A stretch of 64,000 nt of DNA from CAYXLW01 sp964466055 (GCA_964466055.1 CAYXLW010000002.1:224362-288361), one strand, 5' to 3'. Counted from the stretch's first letter, positions 41,284 to 50,952 are shown. The notes: generated by a model not told the origin, from the sequence alone. Numbers and translations are program-made.

Positions 41284-42276
41284 CTAATATTGCAATTTAG
41301 GACTCACAAAATCTTTTGGGAAATCACAAAAATAGGCACAACATGCAATCATTGCCGCATTGTCTGTGCAATATTTAATATTTTTAGGATATCTAAAAAT
41401 TTTATCTTTTAAATTATTATCAAAAAATTCTTTAAGTCTTTTATTAGCAGAAACCCCTCCTGATAAATGAACTTCTTTAACATCAAACTCCTTTAATGCC
41501 TTTTCTACTTTTTTCCATAAAGTTTCAACAATAGCTTCTTGTAAAGATGCAGCCAAATCACATTTAGTTTTATCATCAATTTTTTTTATTTTTTCTAAAG
41601 TATATAAAAAAGCCGTTTTTAATCCAGAAAAAGAAAAATTATAATCCCCTGAGTTAATCATTGATCTAGGAAATTTAAAAGCATCTTTATCCCCTCTTTT
41701 GGATAATTCTGAAATTTCTCTTCCTGCAGGATAATCAAGCCCTAAAAGTCTTCCACACTTATCAAAGGCTTCTCCCGCAGCATCATCAAGAGTTCCTCCT
41801 AATTTTTTAAATTTCCAATGACCTTCCCATAAATACAAATCATTATGTCCTCCAGATACTGTTAAAACTAAAACTGGGAATTGAATCTCTTCATCATTAT
41901 CTAAAAAATTTGCATACATATGCCCCCAAATATGAGGAACTCCTACAACAGGAATTTTCATAGTTAAAGAAAGCATATTAGCTGTAGAAATCCCAACAAG
42001 AAGTGATCCAATTAATCCCAGACCTTCAGTTACTGCAATTTTATCAATATTTTTTAGTTCTAATTTTGCATTTTTTAAAGCTCTATCTAAAACAGGAATC
42101 ATTGCTTCAACTTGAGCACGTGCTGCAACTTCAGGCACAACCCCTTTAGTTTCTTGATGCAATGGAATTGAAGTAGCAATTTCACAGGTCAAAACTTCTC
42201 TTCCATTTTTAACAACAGAAACAGATGTTTCATCACAACTTGTTTCTATGCCAAGGATTAAATTATCTTTTTTCAT
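41284..42276 (-). CDS. tsaD: tRNA N6-adenosine threonylcarbamoyltransferase TsaD
   Basis: Transfers the threonylcarbamoyl group to A37 of ANN-reading tRNAs, working with TsaB, TsaE and TsaC. ILGIETSCDETSVSVV opens the ASKHA-fold protein. The metal-binding His pair is VPHIWGHMYA (His115 and His119). SGGHNDLYLWEG, DDAAGEAFDKCGRLLGLDYPAG and HLSGGVSANKRL follow. The 330-residue length is normal. A TTATAT box ends three bases before the ATG, again suggesting a leaderless mRNA. It is convergent with ribH (5-base gap) and divergent from rsmE. tsaB and tsaE are not in the window. Confidence 0.96.
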   Translation of the reverse strand: MKKDNLILGIETSCDETSVSVVKNGREVLTCEIATSIPLHQETKGVVPEVAARAQVEAMIPVLDRALKNAKLELKNIDKIAVTEGLGLIGSLLVGISTANMLSLTMKIPVVGVPHIWGHMYANFLDNDEEIQFPVLVLTVSGGHNDLYLWEGHWKFKKLGGTLDDAAGEAFDKCGRLLGLDYPAGREISELSKRGDKDAFKFPRSMINSGDYNFSFSGLKTAFLYTLEKIKKIDDKTKCDLAASLQEAIVETLWKKVEKALKEFDVKEVHLSGGVSANKRLKEFFDNNLKDKIFRYPKNIKYCTDNAAMIACCAYFCDFPKDFVSPKLQY

Positions 42277-42357
42277 TAGATATAATTTAAGGAATTTTTT
42301 TATATTTTAAAACACTTTTTATTTTACGAATAAACTAAAACATTTTACACTCTCCAC

Positions 42358-43110
42358 ATGCAAAGATTTTTTCTTTCAGATACGGCAAAGAATAAAAATG
42401 AAATTATCATTACTGATAAAAACATTATTAATCAGATATCCTATGTATTACGTTCTAAAAAAGGAGACAAAATAATATGCTTATTTGATGATGGCAAAGA
42501 ACATATTGTTAAACTAATAAGCTTTTCTAAAAAAGAAATATTAGGACAAATATTAGAAGAGAGAAAAAATGATAATGAGATAAATTTTGAATTAGTTCTT
42601 TATCAAGCTTTACCAAAATCAAAAGATAAATGGGAGTTTATAATTGCTAAAGCTACTGAATTAGGGGTAACAAAAATTATACCAATGATAACTTCTAGAA
42701 CTTCTGCAAAATATCCAGTAAATTCTGAACGTATTCAGAAAATTATTCGTGAATCTGCCGAACAATCAGAAAGAGGAATTTTACCAAAAATAAGTGATGT
42801 TATTGATATTCGTAACCTAGATAAAAACCTCCATTTTTCATCTATTAATTCTGATACTAATTTATTTGTGTGTGATTCTTTCAATAAAAATTCTAAAAAT
42901 TTGCTAAAAATTATTGAAGAAGAAAAAACACAAAAAAAATCTTATGGGATAATAATTGGACCTGAAGGTGGTTTCTCAGAAAATGAAATTAAATTTTTAA
43001 ATAATAACAATATAAATTCTGTCAATTTAGGAAAAAGAACTTTAAGGGTTGAAACAGCTACCATATTATCTTTAGGAAGTTTTATGCTAGCAAAAAACTG
43101 TGAGAGATAG
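42358..43110 (+). CDS. rsmE: 16S rRNA (uracil-1498-N3)-methyltransferase RsmE
   Basis: SPOUT-class methyltransferase for U1498 of 16S rRNA. An N-terminal PUA-like part (MQRFFLSDTAKNKNEIIITD, ISYVLRSKKGDKIICLFDDG) precedes the knot. Family motifs are LYQALPKSKDKWEFIIAKATELGVTKIIPM, SERIQKIIRESAEQSERGILPKI and the SAM-binding knot IIGPEGGFSENEIKFL, with LGKRTLRVETATILSLGSFML at the end. Length 250 is normal. The ATG follows a TACACT box by six bases. It is a single gene, followed after about 60 bases by the TrmB-type gene on the same strand. Confidence 0.94.
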   Translation: MQRFFLSDTAKNKNEIIITDKNIINQISYVLRSKKGDKIICLFDDGKEHIVKLISFSKKEILGQILEERKNDNEINFELVLYQALPKSKDKWEFIIAKATELGVTKIIPMITSRTSAKYPVNSERIQKIIRESAEQSERGILPKISDVIDIRNLDKNLHFSSINSDTNLFVCDSFNKNSKNLLKIIEEEKTQKKSYGIIIGPEGGFSENEIKFLNNNNINSVNLGKRTLRVETATILSLGSFMLAKNCER

Positions 43111-43168
43111 AATCTAAATTTGACTTAATTGAAAATTATATTTATTATAAATAAAATAAGTAAGTTTT

Positions 43169-43957
43169 ATGCTTAAAGATATACTGCAAGATATTGGACT
43201 AAACACAAACGAGGCAAAAACATATTTAGCTTGTTTAAAGCTAGGAACACAAGATATAAAAACTATTTCAAAAGAAACGAAGCTTTCAGTATATGATACA
43301 AGACTTGTTTTAAGTAGTCTTGCAAATCATGGATTTATAAGCAAATTCTATAAAGGTAAAGATTTTTTTACTGCCGAACAACCTTCAATGATCAGCAAAT
43401 TACTAGAAAATAGTAAGGTTAATTTGGAAGAAAAAATAAAGATATTTAAAAAAATGATTCCACAATTCCAAAGCTATATGAGCCCAACCTTTACTAAACC
43501 TGAAATTTCTTTCTATGAAGGAAGCGAAGGGATTATTGCATCATATGAAGATACATTAACATCAAAAACTGACATATTAAGCATTACTTCAATTAATACT
43601 ACAAAAGATTTTCTCCCTATATATCTCTCTAAATACACGGAAAAACGAAAAACTGCGGGAATATTTATGAAAGCCATTTTAGCTGACTCTAAAGATGCCA
43701 GAGAATTTAAAAGAAGAGATAAAAACGAACTAAGAACCAGTCGCATAATTTCTAACAAACTTTTAGAATTTAATATTGAAATGAATATTTATGATGATAA
43801 AGTGTCCTATTTTTGCACAAAAGAAAATCTCTCAATAATAGTAAAAAGTAAAATTATTTCTAATAACATGAGAAATGTTTTTGATTTATGTTGGAAAACT
43901 ACAGAAATATATGAAGAAAATATTAAATTAAAAAATAAGTTGAAAAAAGAAAAATAA
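43169..43957 (+). CDS. TrmB-family transcriptional regulator, second copy
   Basis: 262-residue protein with an N-terminal winged helix (MLKDILQDIGLNTNEAKTYLACL, TISKETKLSVYDTRLVLSSLANHGFI; about 1-65). A coiled-coil linker follows, then a C-terminal effector domain with PEISFYEGSEGIIASYEDTL (about 110-130), typical of TrmB-like proteins. It is a divergent relative of the protein at 7740-8504; both have the DIGLN/QIGLT-x-NEAK/RSEA opening. The C-terminal tail is a basic helix. Ligand and targets cannot be read. It may be co-transcribed with rsmE, and it converges with the RelA/SpoT-like gene with a three-base gap. Confidence 0.75.
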   Translation: MLKDILQDIGLNTNEAKTYLACLKLGTQDIKTISKETKLSVYDTRLVLSSLANHGFISKFYKGKDFFTAEQPSMISKLLENSKVNLEEKIKIFKKMIPQFQSYMSPTFTKPEISFYEGSEGIIASYEDTLTSKTDILSITSINTTKDFLPIYLSKYTEKRKTAGIFMKAILADSKDAREFKRRDKNELRTSRIISNKLLEFNIEMNIYDDKVSYFCTKENLSIIVKSKIISNNMRNVFDLCWKTTEIYEENIKLKNKLKKEK

Positions 43958-43960
43958 TTT

Positions 43961-44938
43961 TTATAATTTTAGTTGGTGTTTTTCTTTGTAAAGATCATAT
44001 CTAGCAGATCCAAACTTATCTACGTAATGCATATCAATAGTACGTATTTGAAACTCTACTGGTTTTTTTTCTATACAAAATAGTGTTGTATGTAAGCTTT
44101 GATACTGATTAGGCTTAGGGTTTTTTATATAATCTTTCAGTCTATTTTCATAATGAGGCCATAGCAAATGTAATAATTTTAAAACTTTATAACAATCAGA
44201 GACTGTTTTAACAATAATTCTTATGCCGAATATATCATTAATTTTGTTGATAGAATCATGTTTCATCTCCATTTTTTCATAGACTCCATATATATTTTTT
44301 TTCCTATATTTGATTTCAAAATATTTTAAATTTATTTTTTTAAAGTGATATTCAATAACATTAATTATATTTTTAAATAATTTACGATGAATTTTTTCAC
44401 TCTCTAAAAGAAAAGATTCAATCATTCTATAAGTTTTTGGTTTTAAAATAAAAAAAATAGTATCTTCTAATAAATATCTTAATTTCCATAACCCGAATCT
44501 ATTAGCTATTGCAATACAAAAATTTTTACGTTTTATAATTAAAGATTTTGGTATTTTTTCATTTCTCAATTTAATAATATTTTCCAAAATCATTAAATAG
44601 TAATTTTCATTCAGAGAATCAAAAGGATTTATATTATCTTGTAGTTCTTTAACTTCATCTTCGTCATAATTAATTTTTAAAGTATCTACCTTCAACTTAA
44701 AAATATTTTTATCGATTTTTTTTATAATATCTTTTTTATATTTAGTTAAAATATCTAATTTACTAGGTAGAAATAATGCAATCCAAATATTATAGAAAGG
44801 GGCATATTTTTTTAGATATTTAAATTCTTTTTTCTTGATTTTGATACAATTAATCTCTTCTTTTTCATTCGAAAGAATAGATTTTAACTGATCTATTTTT
44901 TTTGAAATAAGAGTTGTATTTAACTTAATTAATGACAT
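43961..44938 (-). CDS. RelA/SpoT-like protein, synthetase domain with degenerate HD region
   Basis: 325-residue relative of long (p)ppGpp synthetase/hydrolases. The synthetase domain lies in the C-terminal 130 residues: NDIFGIRIIVKTVSDCYKVL, KDYIKNPKPNQYQSLHTTL and VEFQIRTIDMHYVDKFGSARYDLYKE, keeping the Tyr/Gln/His and EFQIRT residues of active enzymes. The upstream region aligns with the linker between hydrolase and synthetase (IANRFGLWKLRYLLEDTIFF). The hydrolase HD motif is not visible. The TGS, helical and ACT regulatory domains are missing. It therefore looks like a synthetase without hydrolase, or a regulator. The substitution of GSARYDLYK for the usual GIAAHW-type end is unusual. Activity is uncertain. 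Confidence 0.82.
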   Translation of the reverse strand: MSLIKLNTTLISKKIDQLKSILSNEKEEINCIKIKKKEFKYLKKYAPFYNIWIALFLPSKLDILTKYKKDIIKKIDKNIFKLKVDTLKINYDEDEVKELQDNINPFDSLNENYYLMILENIIKLRNEKIPKSLIIKRKNFCIAIANRFGLWKLRYLLEDTIFFILKPKTYRMIESFLLESEKIHRKLFKNIINVIEYHFKKINLKYFEIKYRKKNIYGVYEKMEMKHDSINKINDIFGIRIIVKTVSDCYKVLKLLHLLWPHYENRLKDYIKNPKPNQYQSLHTTLFCIEKKPVEFQIRTIDMHYVDKFGSARYDLYKEKHQLKL

Positions 44939-45100
44939 ATTGAAAACAAATTGTGATAACTTATATTAAGTATATTAAAAAAAGATTTTTTACAAAAGTA
45001 ATTTAAATATTTTTATAAAGATCAATCTGTCTATTTTTTTCTGCTTTAATTTGATAATATCAATCAGTGAGAGCTTATTCATATATATAACATTAAATCT

Positions 45101-47899
45101 ATGAATACAAAAAAAATAACAATTTTCTTTATTATATTTTCATTTTTTTCAATAAACATAGTAAATGCTCAATCATTTACAGATGTTTCATCTTCACATA
45201 AAAATTATGAAGCTATTGAAACACTAAAAAAATATGGAATTATTCAAGGATATGCTGATGGAACATTTAAACCAGAAAACACAATAAATAGAGCAGAATC
45301 TCTAAAAATTATTTTAAAAGGAAGTGGCATCGAAACTCCAGATACAAATAGCAATGGAGGATTTTCAGATGTACCAATTTCTGAATGGTTTACACCATTC
45401 GTTGTAAAAGCAAAAAATTTAGGAATTATAAAAGGAAATCCAGATGGGAATTTTTTGCCAGAAAATAACTTAAATCTAGCAGAGTCTTTAAAAATATTAT
45501 TACTTACAAATGGAATTCATGTTTCTCAAATTTCATTTTCTGAAAAACCATATGACGACATTGAATTGAATCAATGGTTTGCTCCATATTTTACTTATGC
45601 TTCAGAAAAAAATTTAATTGACAAAAAAAAATATGAAAAAGTTATTCCTGGACATGCAGTAACTAGAGCAGAACTTGCAGAAATAATGTATCGATTAAGA
45701 AATATTTTAGAAGTTGAGCAAAGAGATATTTCATTTGCTTCTTATTATTCAGACACTCTACACGGTAACAATACAGCCAGTGGTGAAAAATATGATAAAA
45801 ACAAATTCACTGCAGCACATAGAGAACTTCCATTTGGAACTAAAGTTGAAGTAACTAACATGCTTAATGGAAAATCTGTTCTTGTAAAAATTAATGACAG
45901 AGGACCGAATATTGAAGGTCGAATTATAGATTTATCAAAAGTAGCATTTGAAGCAATATCACCTTTATCAAAAGGGATAATTCCTATTTCTTTACGTGTT
46001 GTAGATGACAATCCAACAGCAAATCCAGTAAACATACTTCCATTTAAAGAAGATTGTATTTGGCCAGAAGATGTAGAAGAAATCGATACAAAACATTTTA
46101 TTAATAAGGAAGAAAATATACATGTTGAATTATACGAACCATTAAAAACAAAATATTTTGAAAATGAAATTATTGATATTTCAGGCAAGGTTTTTGATGA
46201 TAAAATAAAGGAAATAACAGCTTTTTTAAAAGACGAAAAAGGAAATCAGCATACATTTCTTGCTGAAGTTAAGTCAGGAAATTTTCTAGTTCAAGTAAAT
46301 ATGGGAGAAGTAGGAAAAAAACAATTCTCTATTATTCAAGAAAGAAGTGGCTCAAACTATACAGCAAATATTGAAGTTTTTAGCATTGAGTGTGATAAGA
46401 ACTTACCAGAATCCAACCTTCAAGCACCTTCAAATTATCGTTTTGCTATTGAAAACAATATTGTTATTTTCAGATGGGAAAATAATGATGCCAATATTTC
46501 ACGTGTAACTTTTAAACAAGGGGACAAAGAAATTATCCAATATTTCTCTAAAAAGAAAAAAGGATGGAAGATAAATCCAAAACTATTTAATATTTTTTCT
46601 CAAGGAGAATTTTCAGTAAATATTGAAACTGCACAAAGTAATTCTGGAACTATTTTAGGAAGGACTTCAAAGTGGAAAAATGGAGATAATCAAACATACA
46701 TAGCGACACTCCACCATCATTCAATAGAAAAACCTGAATATATTCAGATTTCTAACTTTACAAATACTTATGGATTTGGTGGTGAAATATCATTTAATGG
46801 ACGCACAAAATCACATATTCGTCATGAAGCTGCTATTATTAAACCTTCTGGAAAAATTGAAACTATATCTTTAAATACCCAGGCTAAAATTACAGAGAAT
46901 CAACATGGGATAAAAACAATATCTCCAAATGAAGATTTTTATTTCTTATATAAACCAACTGAACATGGTTCTTATATTATAGAAATAAATCATGAATCTG
47001 GTATCGCTGCCTTAAACACACCTATTTATGAAGAAGGGAAAATCCCTATTATTCCAGATTTTGTAGATTTGAAATTAGGAGAAAGTCATAAAGAGCTTGG
47101 AGATATAAATACAAATACTTCGTCTGTTGAACTATTAAATCTTATAAATCAAGAACGACTATCCTCAGATATTGATAGATTAGAACTTACCGATGGATTA
47201 TCTTTTCTAGCACAAGAAAGAGCTAATGATATGGCTAAAAATAATTATCTATCACATTGGACACAATCAGGACAAGATATTAATGATTTACGTATTTCTC
47301 ATGGTATTAAAACATCTATAGGAGAAAATATAGCTAAAGAATCAAATCTTATAAATGCTCATTTAGGACTTATGAGATCTGCATTACATAGAGATAATAT
47401 TTTAAGCAAACATTGGACTAAAGCTGGATTCGGATTCTCTAAATCACAAGATGGTCAAATCATTGTAGTTGAGTTATTCTCATCAAATCCAATAGAAGAA
47501 AAAGATATTCCTAATTTAAGAGAAGATGTTTTAGACATTATAAATTCTCAAAGAGAGAAATTTCTTATTCCAAATGCTTCGCTAAATGCTATTTCTCAAA
47601 GCTGGAGTGATACCATGGTAACAGAAGATTTTTTCCCTTGTACTGAATGTGAAATCGTATCACCAAGCGGAGTATCTTTAACAAACAATATTAGAAAGTC
47701 TGGGATATTACAAACTGTAGGAACTTTTCTTATTGGAGATAATTCATGGATTAATTTGAGAGAAAATCTTATAAAGAACTTAAAAAAAACCTCGCCAGAT
47801 CAAATTGATATTTTTGATAATAATTGGAAAGAAGTTGGGATAGGAATTAGTCAAGATAATGATGGGATTATAAAAGTAACGCTTTTGTATTCAGAATAG
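45101..47899 (+). CDS. Surface protein with SLH, RlpA-like and CAP domains, 932 aa
   Basis: Exported multidomain protein; signal peptide MNTKKITIFFIIFSFFSINIVNA. Three SLH domains (about 25-200; GYADGTFKPENTINRAESLK, GNPDGNFLPENNLNLAESLK, HAVTRAELAEIMYRLRNI) should anchor it to wall polymer. A double-psi beta-barrel like RlpA follows (about 208-300; ASYYSDTLHGNNTASGEKYD, FGTKVEVTNMLNGKSVLVKINDRGP), keeping the Asp of lytic-transglycosylase-like barrels. After Ig-like linkers, a CAP/SCP domain occupies about 680-800 (LLNLINQERL, LSFLAQERANDMAKNNYLSH, GENIAKESNLINAHLG, SALHRDNILSKHWTKAGFG). A second, degraded CAP-like segment runs to the end (DIINSQREKFLIPNASLNAIS, WKEVGIGISQDNDGII). A wall-remodelling or wall-binding role is likely. 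Confidence 0.88.
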   Translation: MNTKKITIFFIIFSFFSINIVNAQSFTDVSSSHKNYEAIETLKKYGIIQGYADGTFKPENTINRAESLKIILKGSGIETPDTNSNGGFSDVPISEWFTPFVVKAKNLGIIKGNPDGNFLPENNLNLAESLKILLLTNGIHVSQISFSEKPYDDIELNQWFAPYFTYASEKNLIDKKKYEKVIPGHAVTRAELAEIMYRLRNILEVEQRDISFASYYSDTLHGNNTASGEKYDKNKFTAAHRELPFGTKVEVTNMLNGKSVLVKINDRGPNIEGRIIDLSKVAFEAISPLSKGIIPISLRVVDDNPTANPVNILPFKEDCIWPEDVEEIDTKHFINKEENIHVELYEPLKTKYFENEIIDISGKVFDDKIKEITAFLKDEKGNQHTFLAEVKSGNFLVQVNMGEVGKKQFSIIQERSGSNYTANIEVFSIECDKNLPESNLQAPSNYRFAIENNIVIFRWENNDANISRVTFKQGDKEIIQYFSKKKKGWKINPKLFNIFSQGEFSVNIETAQSNSGTILGRTSKWKNGDNQTYIATLHHHSIEKPEYIQISNFTNTYGFGGEISFNGRTKSHIRHEAAIIKPSGKIETISLNTQAKITENQHGIKTISPNEDFYFLYKPTEHGSYIIEINHESGIAALNTPIYEEGKIPIIPDFVDLKLGESHKELGDINTNTSSVELLNLINQERLSSDIDRLELTDGLSFLAQERANDMAKNNYLSHWTQSGQDINDLRISHGIKTSIGENIAKESNLINAHLGLMRSALHRDNILSKHWTKAGFGFSKSQDGQIIVVELFSSNPIEEKDIPNLREDVLDIINSQREKFLIPNASLNAISQSWSDTMVTEDFFPCTECEIVSPSGVSLTNNIRKSGILQTVGTFLIGDNSWINLRENLIKNLKKTSPDQIDIFDNNWKEVGIGISQDNDGIIKVTLLYSE

Positions 47900-47942
47900 A
47901 ATTTTTACTATATGAAAAACGATAACAAATAAAAATTCAGAT

Positions 47943-48974
47943 ATGATTAAGCTTATAATAAATCCTGGTTCAACATCCATAAAATATTCATTGTTTAAAA
48001 ATAATACGAAACTAAAAGAGTTTGATTTTAATAAATCAGAGGATTTTTTAGAAAGTTTTAGAAACCTAATACAAATTTTAATAAAAGATAATTACATAAA
48101 TAATATTATAGATATTAAAAAATATGGAATACGCATTGTTCATGGAGGAAATTATTTCAAAGAAGCAACCTTGATAAATAAAAATAACATAAAAATATTA
48201 GAGAAAACATCAGAACTTGCCCCTTTACATAATCCTCTTGCATTAGAAATAATTAAGGAGATTTGGAAGCAAAACAAAACAGCAAAAATATATGGAGTTT
48301 TTGATACATCATTTCATCAAACTATTCCTGAATATGCTTCAACGTATGCTATCCCTAGAAAATTAAGTGAAGATTATCATATTCAAAAATATGGATTTCA
48401 TGGAATTGCTTGCCAATCAATATTAACTAAGATAAAAAAGGAATTTAAGAATCTTCCTAATAAAATAGTTATTTGTCATTTAGGAGGAGGTTCTTCAATT
48501 ACTGCCATAAAAAATGGGGAATCAATTGATACTTCAATGGGCTTTACACCTCTTGAAGGACTTATAATGACAACTCGCTCAGGAGACTTGGATAATGGAG
48601 TTTTAATGTACTTATCAGAAACTCTTAAAATACCAAATGATAAACTTCTAACGATATTAAATAGTGATTCTGGAGTTTATGGAGTTACTGGAATAAAAGA
48701 TATGGAAACCATCACTGAAAAAGCACAGAAAGGAAATAAACTCTGTAAACTTGCGATTGAAATGTTTGTTTATAGAATAATTAAATATATTTTTTCTTAT
48801 TATGGTGTTTTAGAAGGAATTAATACCTTAGTTTTTTCAGGAGGGATTGGAGAACATAGTTCTTATATTCGAGAAAAAATATGTAAGAAGTTAAAGACAA
48901 TAGATATAAAAGAATTTCTTATTTTAAAAGCAAACGAAGATGAAGAAATTTTAAGACAGATATTAAAAACTTAA
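47943..48974 (+). CDS. ackA: Acetate kinase
   Basis: Converts acetyl phosphate plus ADP to acetate plus ATP. The motifs are INPGSTSIKYSLF, IRIVHGGNYFKEA, FDTSFHQTIPEYASTYAIPR, QKYGFHGIACQSI, VICHLGGGSSITAIKNG, TTRSGDLDNGVLMYL and VFSGGIGEHSSYIREKI, so the catalytic Asn, Arg, Asp and His residues are kept. The usual GFHGTSH reads GFHGIAC. At 343 residues it is about 50 shorter than typical AckA, with shorter loops. It starts 44 bases after the SLH-RlpA-CAP gene. Functionally it pairs with the phosphoketolase at 61354-63720, which makes acetyl phosphate. No pta gene is seen. Confidence 0.92.
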   Translation: MIKLIINPGSTSIKYSLFKNNTKLKEFDFNKSEDFLESFRNLIQILIKDNYINNIIDIKKYGIRIVHGGNYFKEATLINKNNIKILEKTSELAPLHNPLALEIIKEIWKQNKTAKIYGVFDTSFHQTIPEYASTYAIPRKLSEDYHIQKYGFHGIACQSILTKIKKEFKNLPNKIVICHLGGGSSITAIKNGESIDTSMGFTPLEGLIMTTRSGDLDNGVLMYLSETLKIPNDKLLTILNSDSGVYGVTGIKDMETITEKAQKGNKLCKLAIEMFVYRIIKYIFSYYGVLEGINTLVFSGGIGEHSSYIREKICKKLKTIDIKEFLILKANEDEEILRQILKT

Positions 48975-49016
48975 GTGATTTGTACTATAAATATTTTTTG
49001 AAATTTATAATTTAAA

Positions 49017-49051
49017 AACAACACCACACAAATAAATTGGTTGATGTTGTT
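49017..49051. terminator. Possible bidirectional terminator
   Basis: AACAACA (49017-49023) pairs with TGTTGTT (49045-49051), with extra CC/GG pairing inside, followed by ATAAAAAAG and preceded by an A-rich run. It lies between the convergent ends of ackA and the 611-residue gene. Confidence 0.4.
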
Positions 49052-49116
49052 ATAAAAAAGTTAAATATAGATTATTTTTCTCTCATATTATGAGTGACCT
49101 CTGACACCTCCCATCG

Positions 49117-50952
49117 TCAAAGAATAATTTTAATTGCTGAACAAGATGCATTTGATCCATTTCCTGATCCTTTACATATCCATGTAAAGCTTTCTCCTCT
49201 ATTAACAGTACGCAAACTGTCTAAAGTCCCACTCTTGCATGCCACAGCTTGAGTAATTTCTGTCCTACTTTCAACCTCAGTTATATCCCCACACTCTCCA
49301 TTCACATTAGAAACACCCTTATTTGCTTCACAATTAACACTTCTTCCATTATTATTACATGTCCATTGAAATTTACTATTTTCTTCTGCTACAGCACTTG
49401 GAGTACCTATACTACAAAGATTATTACTTGGGACAGATCCAAATGATTGTCCATTTGAGGTTCCACAAGAAGCTTCTTGATTTGAATTTGATTTATTAGC
49501 CCAACAGTTTGTAGCAGATCCAGTCCCAATTCCTCCACATGACCAATTAAATTTATTATTATTTTCACTAATAGAGCTAGGAGTGCCAGAATTACACAAA
49601 TTTACAGTAGGAGTAGAATTAAATGTTTGTTGATGAGAAGTACCACACAAACCATTTTGATTTACACTCTCATTAACAGGAAGCCATTGCCAAGCAGAAT
49701 TCCCTCCAAAATCTCTTATTATATCTATGGTTCTTACTATATTTCCCTCAGCAACATCATTACAATAAATTTTATCTTCACTAACAACAGTGCAAGCCAT
49801 TCCCTTGGCATTTAATTTTGGAACAATATCTAGTGCTTTTTTCCCATTAGGACCATATTCTGTAACATTTTCACTAGAAAAAACTCTTCCTGCAACATAC
49901 TTAGGAGTTAAATGATTACAATTTTGTAATTTTGAAATATCATACCCAGTCATTTGGTTGGCAAAAATGCCAACACAATTGGGATATGATGAATAAATGG
50001 TATTTGGCAAATTATCATTATACGTAGGATTAGAAGTAGAAGTCGAACTAACATCATCAGTGTTAGGAGTATTACCACCATCTACAGGCATCCAATGCCA
50101 ATTAGAATTCCCTCCAAAATCTTTTATTATATCAATCATTCCAACACGCTTCCCATCTGCAACATCATTACAGTAAATTTTGTCTTCACTTTTAACGCTA
50201 CAATCCATCCCCCTAGAATTTAATTTTTCTTTCATTTGTTCAATTGTTTTCCCATTAGGCTTATATTCTTTAGGATCCTCCGTTATAAATTCTCTTCCTG
50301 CAATATACTTAGGAGTTAAATGATTACAATCTTGAAGTTTAGAGTTATTATATCCTCCTAATCTTGAAAAATCAGGATTTCCAGGTAAACACGGACTTGT
50401 AGAATTGTATTTAGTATTTGGCAAATTTTCTCCATCATCTGAGTTGTCGTCATCTCCTTCATCATCGTCATTCCCACCGGTTGAATTACTATTAATTGTC
50501 ACATTTAACCCTTCAGACATTTTTATCCAATAACCTCTGCCAAGCTCAATTTTATTTAAATTTCCTACATTATTTACAAAATCATAGCTTTCCCATTTTC
50601 CACCTGTATACGTAAAAACGATTTCTATTTTATTATTAAATAAGGTTTTTAACTTACCAGAGTTATTTTTAATATTAGACATATAAGGCGATAAAACAGG
50701 GAAACCTACGAGATTCCATCCTTGATTTAAAGTTATAGCATAAGTTCCAACTCCTACATTAGGATTTTCTGGAACTTCAGGTGGTGAAGGTGGAGAAACT
50801 TCAGCTTTTAGATATTCAGTTTTTAATTTTAAAAGATATGATTTTTCTGCAAATATCATTCCTGATATGAAAGAAATTACTATTAAAAAAATCACTCCTA
50901 AAACTTTTAATGTTTCAAGTAAAGAGAATTGTCTGTTTTTTTTATTTTTCAT
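49117..50952 (-). CDS. Membrane-anchored repeat protein, 611 aa
   Basis: A single N-terminal helix (LGVIFLIVISFISGMIFA, about 18-36) anchors a long outside region. A domain with ITLNQGWNLVGFPVLSPYM and GRGYWIKMSEGLNVTI (about 72-155) follows, then an Asp/Asn-rich linker. Two near-identical repeats of about 110 residues come next (SKLQDCNHLTPKYIAGREF and SKLQNCNHLTPKYVAGRVF; each with CNDVA and IDI-DFGGNS-W-W-P). Three Cys repeats of about 50 residues end it (CGTSHQQTFNSTPTVNLC, CGTSNGQSFGSVPSNNLC and a shorter one), each with a W-C-G/N core. No catalytic motif is seen. Disulfide-linked surface display is likely. Function unknown. Confidence 0.75.
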   Translation of the reverse strand: MKNKKNRQFSLLETLKVLGVIFLIVISFISGMIFAEKSYLLKLKTEYLKAEVSPPSPPEVPENPNVGVGTYAITLNQGWNLVGFPVLSPYMSNIKNNSGKLKTLFNNKIEIVFTYTGGKWESYDFVNNVGNLNKIELGRGYWIKMSEGLNVTINSNSTGGNDDDEGDDDNSDDGENLPNTKYNSTSPCLPGNPDFSRLGGYNNSKLQDCNHLTPKYIAGREFITEDPKEYKPNGKTIEQMKEKLNSRGMDCSVKSEDKIYCNDVADGKRVGMIDIIKDFGGNSNWHWMPVDGGNTPNTDDVSSTSTSNPTYNDNLPNTIYSSYPNCVGIFANQMTGYDISKLQNCNHLTPKYVAGRVFSSENVTEYGPNGKKALDIVPKLNAKGMACTVVSEDKIYCNDVAEGNIVRTIDIIRDFGGNSAWQWLPVNESVNQNGLCGTSHQQTFNSTPTVNLCNSGTPSSISENNNKFNWSCGGIGTGSATNCWANKSNSNQEASCGTSNGQSFGSVPSNNLCSIGTPSAVAEENSKFQWTCNNNGRSVNCEANKGVSNVNGECGDITEVESRTEITQAVACKSGTLDSLRTVNRGESFTWICKGSGNGSNASCSAIKIIL

